40,291 bases of DNA from Clostridia bacterium (lineage in GTDB: Bacteria > Bacillota > Clostridia > Lachnospirales > JAOARL01), in contig JAOARL010000035.1 of assembly GCA_025210555.1 (NCBI GenBank), positions 1-40,291 on the forward strand, written 5' to 3'. Positions within the stretch are counted from its first letter, which is position 1, and each line of letters opens with the position of its first letter. This document shows positions 32,836 to 40,290 of the stretch, piece after piece. The notes under the pieces are model-generated. The model saw only the letters and a program-made list of their open reading frames with translations, had not been told where the DNA came from and made no database searches. A program made the translations under genes and the position numbers.

Positions 32836-34146
32836 ATGGATAAATATAATGATATTAATAAAGCAATTAGCTATATTGAAAAAAATATAAAAGAAGGTTT
32901 AACACTTTTAGATATATCAAATAGTGTTAACATATCACCATTTTACTTTCATCGATTATTTTCAAATTTAGTTGGAGAAACTGTTATGAGTTATGTTAAT
33001 AGGAGAAAAGTAACTAACTCACTAGAAGATTTAAGAATTACTAATAGAACAGTGGCTCAAATTGCATATGATTATGGATATGAATCGCAATCAGTTTATC
33101 AAAGAGTTTTCAAAAGATATTTTGGAGTTACACCTGGTAAGTATAGATCAGGAACAAATATATTGGAAAATCAGGAGAGACAATTATTTTGCAAAGCCCA
33201 ACTCAGAAAAAATGTTGAGGGAGATTATTTTATGAATAGAATACTCATTATAGAAGTAGGGTCTACAACGACTAAAACATATGTAGCATATGAAGATATG
33301 AGAGTTGATACATTACCGCTTAAGTATATACCATTTAAAGAAAATTATATATTAGGAAATGGGTTAAGAAATAAAGATATAGAAGAATTAGAACAGTATA
33401 TATTGGAACTTAAGACAAAATACAATGTAGATATTAAAATATGTGGAACTAGTATTTTTAGAAATTTATTAGAAGAGGAAAAAGCTAGCTTTTTTAATAG
33501 ACTAAAAAGAAATACAGGATTAGAATTTGAAATAATTAGCCAAGAAGATGAAGCTAAATATACAGCCAAAGGAGCAGCAGGTAATATATTAGGTAATATA
33601 AGCGTATTAGTAACTGGTGGAGGATCTATGGAGTTAGTTAGATGCCAAGATGGTGAAATACTAGACATTAATTATATGAAATTTGGGGTTGCTGACATTA
33701 TGAAAGAGTTTCCAGCACTTGCTGAAAATAAGACAGATGTAAGCCTTGAAAAATTGGTAGAGTATATAGAATTTAATTATAAAGTTCCAAAAGCAGAAGA
33801 TGAAATCTTGATTTTAGCTGGTGGACAACACTTAATGTTTGCTGATATTGCAAATTATGATCTTACTAAGAATACATTTTATAAAGATATAAATCAGAGA
33901 TATATTATTGATAAAAAAACAGCATATAAAAATGATGAAAGATTTTTTAATGAAGAATCACTCAGTAAATATAAAAAGTTAACACCAGATAATGAAAATT
34001 GGTGGAATGGGACAAGAGCTGCAAGGGGATGTGTTGAAGCTATTGTTAAAGATATGGGAGTTGAATATATAGTACCAACTGATATTAGTATGATTTATGG
34101 AATTGTAAGAGATGTTTATTCTTGTGCTCAAAAAGGTGATAAATAA
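32836..34146 (+). CDS. Fusion of AraC-type DNA-binding domain and Ppx/GppA-like phosphatase-fold domain
   Basis: The 436-aa protein has two parts. Residues 1-104 form a complete AraC-type double helix-turn-helix: TLLDISNSVNISPFYFHRLF and RTVAQIAYDYGYESQSVYQR, ending FKRYFGVTPGKYR. After a 25-residue linker, residues 133-436 resemble exopolyphosphatase/GppA of the ASKHA ATPase fold. The first phosphate loop is IIEVGSTTTKTYV. GTSIFRN corresponds to the GTxAxRxA motif, then comes the GLEFEIISQEDEAKYTAKGA region, and VLVTGGGSMELV corresponds to DxGGGSxE with Thr in place of the Asp. The start is ATG 32836, spaced 7 bp from AGGAGG, not ATG 32821. It is coupled to the methyltransferase gene by TAATG. 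Confidence 0.8.
   Translation: MDKYNDINKAISYIEKNIKEGLTLLDISNSVNISPFYFHRLFSNLVGETVMSYVNRRKVTNSLEDLRITNRTVAQIAYDYGYESQSVYQRVFKRYFGVTPGKYRSGTNILENQERQLFCKAQLRKNVEGDYFMNRILIIEVGSTTTKTYVAYEDMRVDTLPLKYIPFKENYILGNGLRNKDIEELEQYILELKTKYNVDIKICGTSIFRNLLEEEKASFFNRLKRNTGLEFEIISQEDEAKYTAKGAAGNILGNISVLVTGGGSMELVRCQDGEILDINYMKFGVADIMKEFPALAENKTDVSLEKLVEYIEFNYKVPKAEDEILILAGGQHLMFADIANYDLTKNTFYKDINQRYIIDKKTAYKNDERFFNEESLSKYKKLTPDNENWWNGTRAARGCVEAIVKDMGVEYIVPTDISMIYGIVRDVYSCAQKGDK
33217..33234 (+). promoter_or_regulatory. Internal ribosome binding site and ATG between the AraC and Ppx-like domains
   Basis: GAGGGAG (33217-33223) lies 8 bp before an in-frame ATG (33232, residue 133 of the fusion). That ATG begins exactly at the first strand of the Ppx/GppA-like domain. 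It could give a separate 304-aa product, or mark a former intergenic start codon. Confidence 0.5.
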
Positions 34147-34841
34147 TGGAATATACTAAAATGGCACAATATTATGATGAGCTTTATGATTATAAAGAGT
34201 ATGATAAGGAAGTTGCCTTTTTAAATAGTATTTTAAAAGGCAAGTCTAATGTGTTAGATGTAGGATGTGGAACAGGCAATCACATAAAAGAACTTGAAAG
34301 ATTTGGATATAAATGTGACGGTATAGATAAGAGTAAAGAGATGGTTGAAATAACTAAATCAAAAATATCAGGACAAGTATACTTAGGAGATATGTTAAAT
34401 TTTAAGATAAGAAAAAAGTATGATGCAATTATATCTATGTTTGCTGTTATTAATCATTTAAATAGTATTAACGAATTAGAGATGGTATTACTTAATATGA
34501 AAAATCATTTAAGAGAAAATGGAATTATTATATTAGATTTATATAATCCAAGTAAATCTGGTAATAAGACAGATCAAAAAGGAAATATAAAAAGAATTAT
34601 GAATTGGGAAATAGATTTAAATAATAAAACAGAAAAAACAAATATTAAATATATAATAAATGAAGAAGATGTTGTAGAAACTAATCATTGTTTTAAGATA
34701 TTTGATATAGATGAAATTTCTATAGTAGCTAAAAATATAGGACTGGATATAATTAGTATATACAGTAACTATAAGACTGAAGAAGAAAATTTAAACGAAA
34801 AGAGAATACAACTTTTAATAAGTAGAGATAATCATAATTAA
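34146..34841 (+). CDS. Class I SAM-dependent methyltransferase
   Basis: The 231-aa protein has the SAM-binding motif I VLDVGCGTGNH (36-46), motif II YKCDGIDKSKEM, an acidic GDMLNF motif and the post-I helix. The YDELYDYKEYDKEV N-terminus is common in small-molecule methyltransferases of the UbiE/TehB-like group. The substrate cannot be inferred. Its ATG overlaps the stop codon of the AraC-Ppx fusion gene (TAATG), indicating strong translational coupling and a likely shared pathway. A weak terminator follows. Confidence 0.88.
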   Translation: MEYTKMAQYYDELYDYKEYDKEVAFLNSILKGKSNVLDVGCGTGNHIKELERFGYKCDGIDKSKEMVEITKSKISGQVYLGDMLNFKIRKKYDAIISMFAVINHLNSINELEMVLLNMKNHLRENGIIILDLYNPSKSGNKTDQKGNIKRIMNWEIDLNNKTEKTNIKYIINEEDVVETNHCFKIFDIDEISIVAKNIGLDIISIYSNYKTEEENLNEKRIQLLISRDNHN

Positions 34842-34860
34842 GATTTTCTCTATTTTTATT
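34823..34860 (+). terminator. Weak intrinsic terminator
   Basis: TAGAGA (34823-34828) can pair with TCTCTA (34847-34852) across an 18-nt loop, followed by TTTTTATTTT. Confidence 0.45.
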
Positions 34861-34871
34861 TTATATAAAAA

Positions 34872-34880
34872 TGATATAAT
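34872..34880 (+). promoter_or_regulatory. Extended -10 promoter for the second NUDIX gene
   Basis: TGATATAAT lies 68 bp before the NUDIX start codon, downstream of the weak terminator. Confidence 0.45.
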
Positions 34881-34948
34881 TATTTATGATAACTTATAAG
34901 TTGTTTATAGAGTTATAGAAGATGTATTAAAGAAAGGATTTGATATTA

Positions 34949-35686
34949 ATGAATATTAGAAATATGTCATATATAATATTTTATGATAATAATGAAGTTT
35001 ATATGTTAGATTATGGTGAAGATGCTAGATATAGATATGGATTACCAGGTGGAAAGATAGATGAAGGTGAAACGAGTTTTGAAGCATTGAATCGTGAACT
35101 AGGTGAAGAAATGAATTATAGTGTTAATGAAAGAGGTTTAATTCGTTTAGATAATATAAATATTAAATATAAATATTTTGATAAAGAATGTAAAAGTAAT
35201 ATTAATTTATACATTAAAGAGCATAGTCAAGGATTTAGAGATCTAAATGAAGGGCTTGAGATAGTTAAATTAGATGTTAGTAAAGCTTTGAAATTAAGTA
35301 TGACAGAACCTATAAAAGAAAGCTTGGAAATGTATATTACTTATAAGATACAAAAAGAGATAGAGAAGATTTTTTTAAAGAATTCATTTATGGTTGAAAG
35401 AGAAAATGAAGAATATACTTTACTAAAATATATGGAAGAAAAAGAGTATGGAGCAGTGTCAGTGTATGTATATAAAAATAGAAAAGAAATTTTATTGAAT
35501 TATGGTGAAATTACTCATGAACACTTAGATGAATATGATTTTGAAAGTGGAAGATATTTAGAAGAAATAGAAAATTATTTAGAGAAATTATTAAATGATG
35601 AAATATATTTTAGTTCTAACAAAATAAGAGATAAATATCCAGATTTTCCAAGAGATTATTATGTGTTTAGCGGTAAATTAAGATAG
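34949..35686 (+). CDS. NUDIX hydrolase with C-terminal extension
   Basis: The 245-aa protein opens with a Nudix domain. The box at 35-57 (G-KIDEG-E ... RELGEEMNY) keeps all Glu ligands and has Asn in place of the last Gly. Residues from about 125 form an additional domain of some 120 aa, helical and acidic (for example KYMEEKEYGAVSVYVYKN and EIENYLEKLL), that I do not recognise. The frame opens at TTG 34940, but AAAGGA fits ATG 34949. It is followed 9 bp later by a HAD phosphatase gene. The substrate is probably a nucleotide derivative. Confidence 0.82.
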   Translation: MNIRNMSYIIFYDNNEVYMLDYGEDARYRYGLPGGKIDEGETSFEALNRELGEEMNYSVNERGLIRLDNINIKYKYFDKECKSNINLYIKEHSQGFRDLNEGLEIVKLDVSKALKLSMTEPIKESLEMYITYKIQKEIEKIFLKNSFMVERENEEYTLLKYMEEKEYGAVSVYVYKNRKEILLNYGEITHEHLDEYDFESGRYLEEIENYLEKLLNDEIYFSSNKIRDKYPDFPRDYYVFSGKLR

Positions 35687-35695
35687 GAGAATAAT

Positions 35696-36433
35696 ATGAA
35701 AATGATAATATTTGATTTGGATGGAACTCTTCTAAATAGTGAAGAGCAAATACCAAATTCAACAATAGAATATATAAATAAAATAAAAGAACAAGAAGTA
35801 GTAATAATGGCAGCTACTGGAAGAACATTATTAGAAACAGTAGAAGTGGAAAGCATAAAAGACATATGTGATTATATTTTATCAAGTGATGGAGCTAGTC
35901 TATTAGATGTAAAAGAAGATAATTTTATATACAATAGAGAAATAAGTAAAGAAGGTATTGAAAAGCTATATAGTATAGTTAATCATGAACATATAGATAC
36001 AATATTTTATAGTTTAAATGGTGAAAAAGATAAAATGGATGAAGATGATAGAGTGAATAAAGTTAAACTTTTTTTTGATGATAATGACAAAATCAATTAT
36101 TATTGCAAAAAAATTAATGATAACTATTCAAACGAATATACAGCAACAGCTATGAAGCATTCTTCAAGAGAAGAATATTGGTTAGCTATTAACAATAGCG
36201 ATACAGATAAAAGTACAGGGTTAAAATATCTTAAGAATAAATTATCAATTGATAAGAAAGAGATTATATCTTTTGGAGATAGAGCTAATGATATACCAAA
36301 TTTTAAAGAGTCAGGGATTGCTGTAGCAATGGAAAATGCAGCAGATGAAGTTAAGAGTGCATCAACACATATAACTAGATCAAATGATGAACTAGGAGTT
36401 GAACTAGTACTAAGAAAGATATTTGATATATAA
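35696..36433 (+). CDS. HAD-IIB (Cof-type) phosphatase
   Basis: The 245-aa protein has motif I IIFDLDGTLLNS (D7, D9), motif II AATGR, a cap region with NGEKD and YYCKK segments, and motifs III/IV K-STGLKYL and SFGDRANDIPNF. This is the full Cof/YidA set. Family members dephosphorylate sugar phosphates or phosphorylated coenzymes. The cap, which sets substrate choice, is short (about 100 aa). TAGGAG precedes the ATG. It continues the NUDIX operon and is followed 15 bp later by a membrane protein gene. Confidence 0.9.
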   Translation: MKMIIFDLDGTLLNSEEQIPNSTIEYINKIKEQEVVIMAATGRTLLETVEVESIKDICDYILSSDGASLLDVKEDNFIYNREISKEGIEKLYSIVNHEHIDTIFYSLNGEKDKMDEDDRVNKVKLFFDDNDKINYYCKKINDNYSNEYTATAMKHSSREEYWLAINNSDTDKSTGLKYLKNKLSIDKKEIISFGDRANDIPNFKESGIAVAMENAADEVKSASTHITRSNDELGVELVLRKIFDI

Positions 36434-36448
36434 GGAGTATAGATAAGA

Positions 36449-36994
36449 ATGGTAAATATTTTGATAAGTATTCCAATAATAGCATTTTTAAGTCAATTGT
36501 TATTTTCAGCATATGAAAATAATACTAAGGCATTTATAAAGAATTATACAATCTCTATACTAGATTTTATATTTATACCTTTCAATGTTTATGCATATAA
36601 TGCAATATATTGGGGAAATTATAGATTAACCATAGGATTACTAATTTTATCAAGCTTAGGATCTCTATATACACATTATAATTGGAGTAAAGAACCAGAT
36701 AGGCATAAACATATAGTTAAAAGCTATAAAAGACTTCATATTTCAGGATATATTCATGCTATATTTTGTATAGTAGAAATGCTAATCATAGGAATGCTAG
36801 TATTAAGTTATAGAGTTGATAGAATTTTAGAATATAAGATAGCAGGAGTAATATTAATAATATATTTCCTGTTTTCTATAGTTTCAAGCTACTACGTGCA
36901 TAATAGAAAAATTTATATGGAAGATCTACTAAGAGGAGTTTTAGGTGGAATAATAATAGGGTTAACGCTTATTATTAGAGGAATTGTATTTTAG
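36449..36994 (+). CDS. Predicted integral membrane protein
   Basis: No family recognised. The 181-aa protein has about five hydrophobic helices (near 2-20, 30-50, 60-77, 105-125, 130-150 and a last one near 160-180). A hydrophilic loop between the third and fourth is rich in His and basic residues (HYNWSKEPDRHKHIVKSYKR). No catalytic motif can be seen. AAGGAG is 11 bp before the ATG. The ATPase gene begins only 8 bp downstream, so a membrane protein-ATPase pair is possible. Confidence 0.7.
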   Translation: MVNILISIPIIAFLSQLLFSAYENNTKAFIKNYTISILDFIFIPFNVYAYNAIYWGNYRLTIGLLILSSLGSLYTHYNWSKEPDRHKHIVKSYKRLHISGYIHAIFCIVEMLIIGMLVLSYRVDRILEYKIAGVILIIYFLFSIVSSYYVHNRKIYMEDLLRGVLGGIIIGLTLIIRGIVF

Positions 36995-37002
36995 GGGGAT
37001 TT

Positions 37003-37713
37003 ATGAATAATAATTTTGTGAAAAAGTTAAGAATAGATTGGGAGAATATAAATAGTGATAGCTATTTGCATGATATAAAATCAATTAGGACAAATGAGGG
37101 AATTGATTTTAATAAAAAAATAACATTCTTTGTTGGAGAAAATGGTTCGGGCAAATCTACACTACTTGAAGCGATAGCTGTAAATTATGGATTTAATCCT
37201 GAAGGTGGTAGCATAAATTATAATTTTGAAACAGAAAACACTCATTCAATACTATCTGATAACATGATACTTGAAAAAGGTTATAGAGCTGAAGATGGAT
37301 TCTTTTTAAGAGCAGAAAGCTTTTATAATCTTGCAAGTTATGTAGATAGTGTATCTCTTGATTTAAGTGAATATGGCGACAAATCATTACACAAACAATC
37401 CCATGGAGAAAGTTTTTTATCGCTTATATGTAATAGATTTAGGGGAAATGGATTATATATATTAGATGAGCCAGAAGCTGCATTATCGCCACAAAGACAA
37501 TTAACTTTAATATCTAAAATAAAGGAACTAGCAAGAGAAGGCTCTCAGTTTATAATAGTTACGCACTCTCCAATAATACTAGGAATTGACGAAAGTGAAA
37601 TATACTCATTTGATAATGATGAAATTTCAAAAATAGATTATGAAGATACAGAAGCATATAAAATAACTAAACTTTTTTTACATGACAGAGATAGAATGAT
37701 TAAATATTTATAA
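37003..37713 (+). CDS. Small AAA/ABC-type ATPase (AAA_21-like)
   Basis: The 236-aa cytoplasmic ATPase has Walker A GENGSGKST (45-53), an ABC-like signature in QSHGESFLSL, Walker B LYILDEPEAALSP, a D-loop and the H-loop THSP. The short insert between Walker A and the signature contains FFLRAESFYNLASYVD. This is the compact RecF/SMC-related ABC ATPase seen in stand-alone bacterial proteins. No transmembrane part or coiled coil is present. AGGGGG precedes the ATG. The direct neighbours are an unknown membrane protein and a deoxyribonucleotidase. Confidence 0.87.
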   Translation: MNNNFVKKLRIDWENINSDSYLHDIKSIRTNEGIDFNKKITFFVGENGSGKSTLLEAIAVNYGFNPEGGSINYNFETENTHSILSDNMILEKGYRAEDGFFLRAESFYNLASYVDSVSLDLSEYGDKSLHKQSHGESFLSLICNRFRGNGLYILDEPEAALSPQRQLTLISKIKELAREGSQFIIVTHSPIILGIDESEIYSFDNDEISKIDYEDTEAYKITKLFLHDRDRMIKYL

Positions 37714-37737
37714 ATATAGAATAAGAGAGGTTTTGCA

Positions 37738-38340
37738 ATGAGAATAGGAATAGATATAGATGACACATTAACAAATTTATATGAATATACTATAGCATAT
37801 GGTCAGATGTATGATTATGAAGAGTTAGAAAAGGATAGTATGATAAATCCATATGGTTATGATACACCTTTTATATTTGAATGGTCAGATGAAGAAGATA
37901 AAAGCTTTTGGGAAAAGTATATTGAAGAAATAGTAACCAAAGTTAATCCAAGACCGTTTGCAGTGAGTGTGATAGAGAGATTAAGAAGAGAAGGTCATGA
38001 AATATACATAATAACAGCTAGATCAAATTTATGGTATAAAAATCCATATAAAATATCAGAAGAATGGCTTCTTAAAAATAAAATAGAATATGATAAATTA
38101 GTTGTTAGTGCTAGAGATAAGGTTAAAGCTTGTAAAGAAAATGATATAGATATACATATAGATGATAGCAATAAACACTTAAAAGAACTAACCGAAGCTG
38201 GGATACCAGTTCTTTTATATGATAATGTATTTAATAAAAAAAGTGATACTAAATTATCTATTAGAGTTTATTCTTGGCCACAAATATATAATGAAATACA
38301 AAAATTAACTAAGAGGGAAAAAAATGAAAAGACTAATTAA
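37738..38340 (+). CDS. 5'(3')-deoxyribonucleotidase-like HAD phosphatase (copy 2)
   Basis: The 200-aa paralogue of the gene at 22318. Motif I is DIDDTLT (D6, D8, T10), motif II IYIITARS, a Lys in RDKVKACK and motif IV IHIDDSNK. The cap insert (EWSDEEDKSFWEKYIEE) is longer than in copy 1 and the C-terminus adds VYSWPQIYNEIQKL. All catalytic residues are present. The 3' end overlaps the next membrane protein gene by 17 bp, pointing to translational coupling with the transporter. Confidence 0.85.
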   Translation: MRIGIDIDDTLTNLYEYTIAYGQMYDYEELEKDSMINPYGYDTPFIFEWSDEEDKSFWEKYIEEIVTKVNPRPFAVSVIERLRREGHEIYIITARSNLWYKNPYKISEEWLLKNKIEYDKLVVSARDKVKACKENDIDIHIDDSNKHLKELTEAGIPVLLYDNVFNKKSDTKLSIRVYSWPQIYNEIQKLTKREKNEKTN

Positions 38341-39538
38341 GGTTGGATTAGATATATTATTATTTTCAATAGTTCCAGTTATAACATGGTTTGTACTTGG
38401 AATAATTATTGGCGGCAATATAATTAGTATATTTATTGTAAGTTATCCTATTCAGTTCATAGTGGAGATGCTGAAGTCTATTTTTGCAACAGGTGCAAAT
38501 ATTAGTCAATCAAAGGATGGGTTAAAGGGCTCAGTTATGTCAGGAGCAGTTATTGGAATTGTTGTAGGAACAATTATGTGGGCATTAATGCTTATGAATG
38601 TAGACAATTATATGCATTTTATGAATGTTAGTGGAGCTACATATAAATTATTTTTAACATATGCAATAGCTCAGATGTTTTTACAATATGTTTTAAGAAT
38701 TGTGCTCATGAAATTATATTATGAAGGAGACAATATAAGAGCAAATAATTATACAGTTAAGTTTAATGCCTTGAATTTTTTTATTTTAATTAGCTCTATA
38801 CTTTTAACAAATAATTATATTACTGCAGTAATAATAACTCTTGTGGCTATGAGTATATATACATTGTTTGTATGTGTAAAAGTGTTTGAAAAATTCAAGT
38901 TTAACTTTAATTTAACTAATGCACTTAAGTATGATTCACTTGATTTGTTTAGTAATTTTTCTATGTTTGTTATATATATGGTTGGGGTAAATAACATAAT
39001 GCAATATGGAAAAGAATATGTTGTAGCTATAACATTTGTAACTCTTATAACAGATACTCAGTGGGATATTTCTGATGCGGTGACAGTTGTTGCAAAAATA
39101 GATATAAGCCAAAACAAGTTTATACTAAAAAAACATATAAAAAATGCATATAAGCTTTTATCAATTCTTTTAATGAGTACAATTATTATGCTATTAGTAT
39201 TATTTAGATATTATGATTTGAATCTAACGATTGTTTTAATTAGTTTGTCGGTAGATGTACTTGGATTTGTATTATATCCCATATATATTGTTAAAACTTG
39301 TTATCTTCAGATTGAGTATTCACCGATGAAAACTACATCTAATAAAGTAATATCTAATGCATTAAGAACAGGAGCATCTTTTTTAAGAACTCCTTATTGT
39401 ACAGGAATAGGACAACTTATATCTTGTATATATCAAACTATAACAATAAATGCTATTTTTAAAAAGAATTATGAAATAGATAAGGAAACGGGTATAATTA
39501 TCAAAAAAAGAAAAATTATTGGAGAAGAAATTGGTTGA
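38324..39538 (+). CDS. MATE-like polytopic membrane protein (paralogue 2)
   Basis: A 404-aa protein with about 10-12 membrane helices, clearly homologous to the gene at 31554 along its whole length. Shared segments include YPIQFIV, ATGANIS-x2-KDG, KGSVMSG, QMFLQY, KLYYEGD, VVAKIDIS-x-NKF and RTPYCT. Hydropathy and length are close to MATE exporters, but the family match is weak. AGAGGG precedes the ATG, which lies inside the end of the deoxyribonucleotidase gene. The tail is basic (IIKKRKIIGEE). Substrate unknown. Confidence 0.6.
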   Translation: MKRLIKVGLDILLFSIVPVITWFVLGIIIGGNIISIFIVSYPIQFIVEMLKSIFATGANISQSKDGLKGSVMSGAVIGIVVGTIMWALMLMNVDNYMHFMNVSGATYKLFLTYAIAQMFLQYVLRIVLMKLYYEGDNIRANNYTVKFNALNFFILISSILLTNNYITAVIITLVAMSIYTLFVCVKVFEKFKFNFNLTNALKYDSLDLFSNFSMFVIYMVGVNNIMQYGKEYVVAITFVTLITDTQWDISDAVTVVAKIDISQNKFILKKHIKNAYKLLSILLMSTIIMLLVLFRYYDLNLTIVLISLSVDVLGFVLYPIYIVKTCYLQIEYSPMKTTSNKVISNALRTGASFLRTPYCTGIGQLISCIYQTITINAIFKKNYEIDKETGIIIKKRKIIGEEIG

Positions 39539-39566
39539 AATATATAATTAAAAGGAGATGATATAT

Positions 39567-40136
39567 ATGTCATATGTGCCAAATTATGATGAAGCATTAG
39601 AAATATTAAAAAAATATAATAAGGAAGAGTTTCATATACAGCATGGTCAAGTTGTAGGAGGGGTTATGAGATATTTTGCAGAGCAATTTGATCCAGAAAA
39701 TATAGATTTTTGGGAAATTGTAGGTCTGTTACATGATTTAGATTTTGGGATGTACCCAGAAGAGCATTGTGTTAAGCAGGTTGAAATTATGAGAGAATTA
39801 GGATTATCTGAGGATATCATACGTTCTACAGTAAGTCATGGATATGGAATGACGGGAACTGAAGTTAAACCTGAGCATAAGATGGAAAAAATACTTTTTA
39901 CTATTGATGAAATGACTGGAATTATTGGAGCTGCTGCTTTGATGAGACCATCAAAAAGTGTAGCAGATATGGAGCTTAAATCGGTTAAGAAAAAATTCAA
40001 AGACAAGAAATTTGCGGCAGGTTGTTCAAGAGAAGTAATACAGGAAGGTGCAGAAAATTTAGGTTGGGAAATGAATTATGTAATGGAAGAAACACTAAAT
40101 GGAATGAAAACATTAGTAGAAAAGTTAGGAATATAA
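39567..40136 (+). CDS. HD-domain hydrolase
   Basis: The 189-aa protein has HIQHGQVVGGVMRYFA (H26), VGLLHDLDFGMYPEEHC (H56, D57), a conserved VSHGYGMTG loop and the distal Asp in FTIDEMTG. These form the H...HD...D metal site of small HD hydrolases of the type often annotated as metal-dependent phosphohydrolases. The LMRPSKSVADMELKSVKKKFKDKKFAAG tail is a familiar feature of this subgroup. The frame opens at ATG 39558, but AAAGGAG fits ATG 39567. It ends 15 bp before the right IS repeat, whose hairpin acts as its terminator. Confidence 0.85.
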   Translation: MSYVPNYDEALEILKKYNKEEFHIQHGQVVGGVMRYFAEQFDPENIDFWEIVGLLHDLDFGMYPEEHCVKQVEIMRELGLSEDIIRSTVSHGYGMTGTEVKPEHKMEKILFTIDEMTGIIGAAALMRPSKSVADMELKSVKKKFKDKKFAAGCSREVIQEGAENLGWEMNYVMEETLNGMKTLVEKLGI

Positions 40137-40176
40137 TAAAAAACCTAGAAATTAAGGCAGTGATACCTGTATAGTA

Positions 40177-40208
40177 GACACGAAATAAAAAAGTTTCGTG
40201 TCTTTTTT
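40177..40208 (+). terminator. Intrinsic terminator inside the right IS end
   Basis: The arms 40177-40185 and 40194-40202 pair perfectly and are followed by six T (40203-40208). It is the mirror copy of the left hairpin and terminates plus-strand transcription from the HD gene. Confidence 0.8.
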
Positions 40209-40290
40209 ATACAATTAAATTTAATCTAGTTGTATTATAGAACTTAAGCCAGTCTTTTACAAGAACTATCAATTCTTCCAGATTTTTGAT
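40207..40290 (-). pseudogene. C-terminal fragment of IS3-family-like transposase, right copy
   Basis: Mirror image of the left fragment: 27 codons and stop on the minus strand, identical in sequence. The rest of the element lies beyond the window edge. Confidence 0.55.

Noticed and set aside
32665-34146. Frameshift or sequencing error joining AraC and Ppx-like genes
   Set aside because: The frame is continuous and the linker has normal composition, with no lost stop visible in a neighbouring frame; it remains possible but there is no sequence sign of it.
37003-37713. OLD-family or retron-type defence ATPase
   Set aside because: No TOPRIM, HNH or other effector domain, and no reverse transcriptase or partner nuclease beside it.
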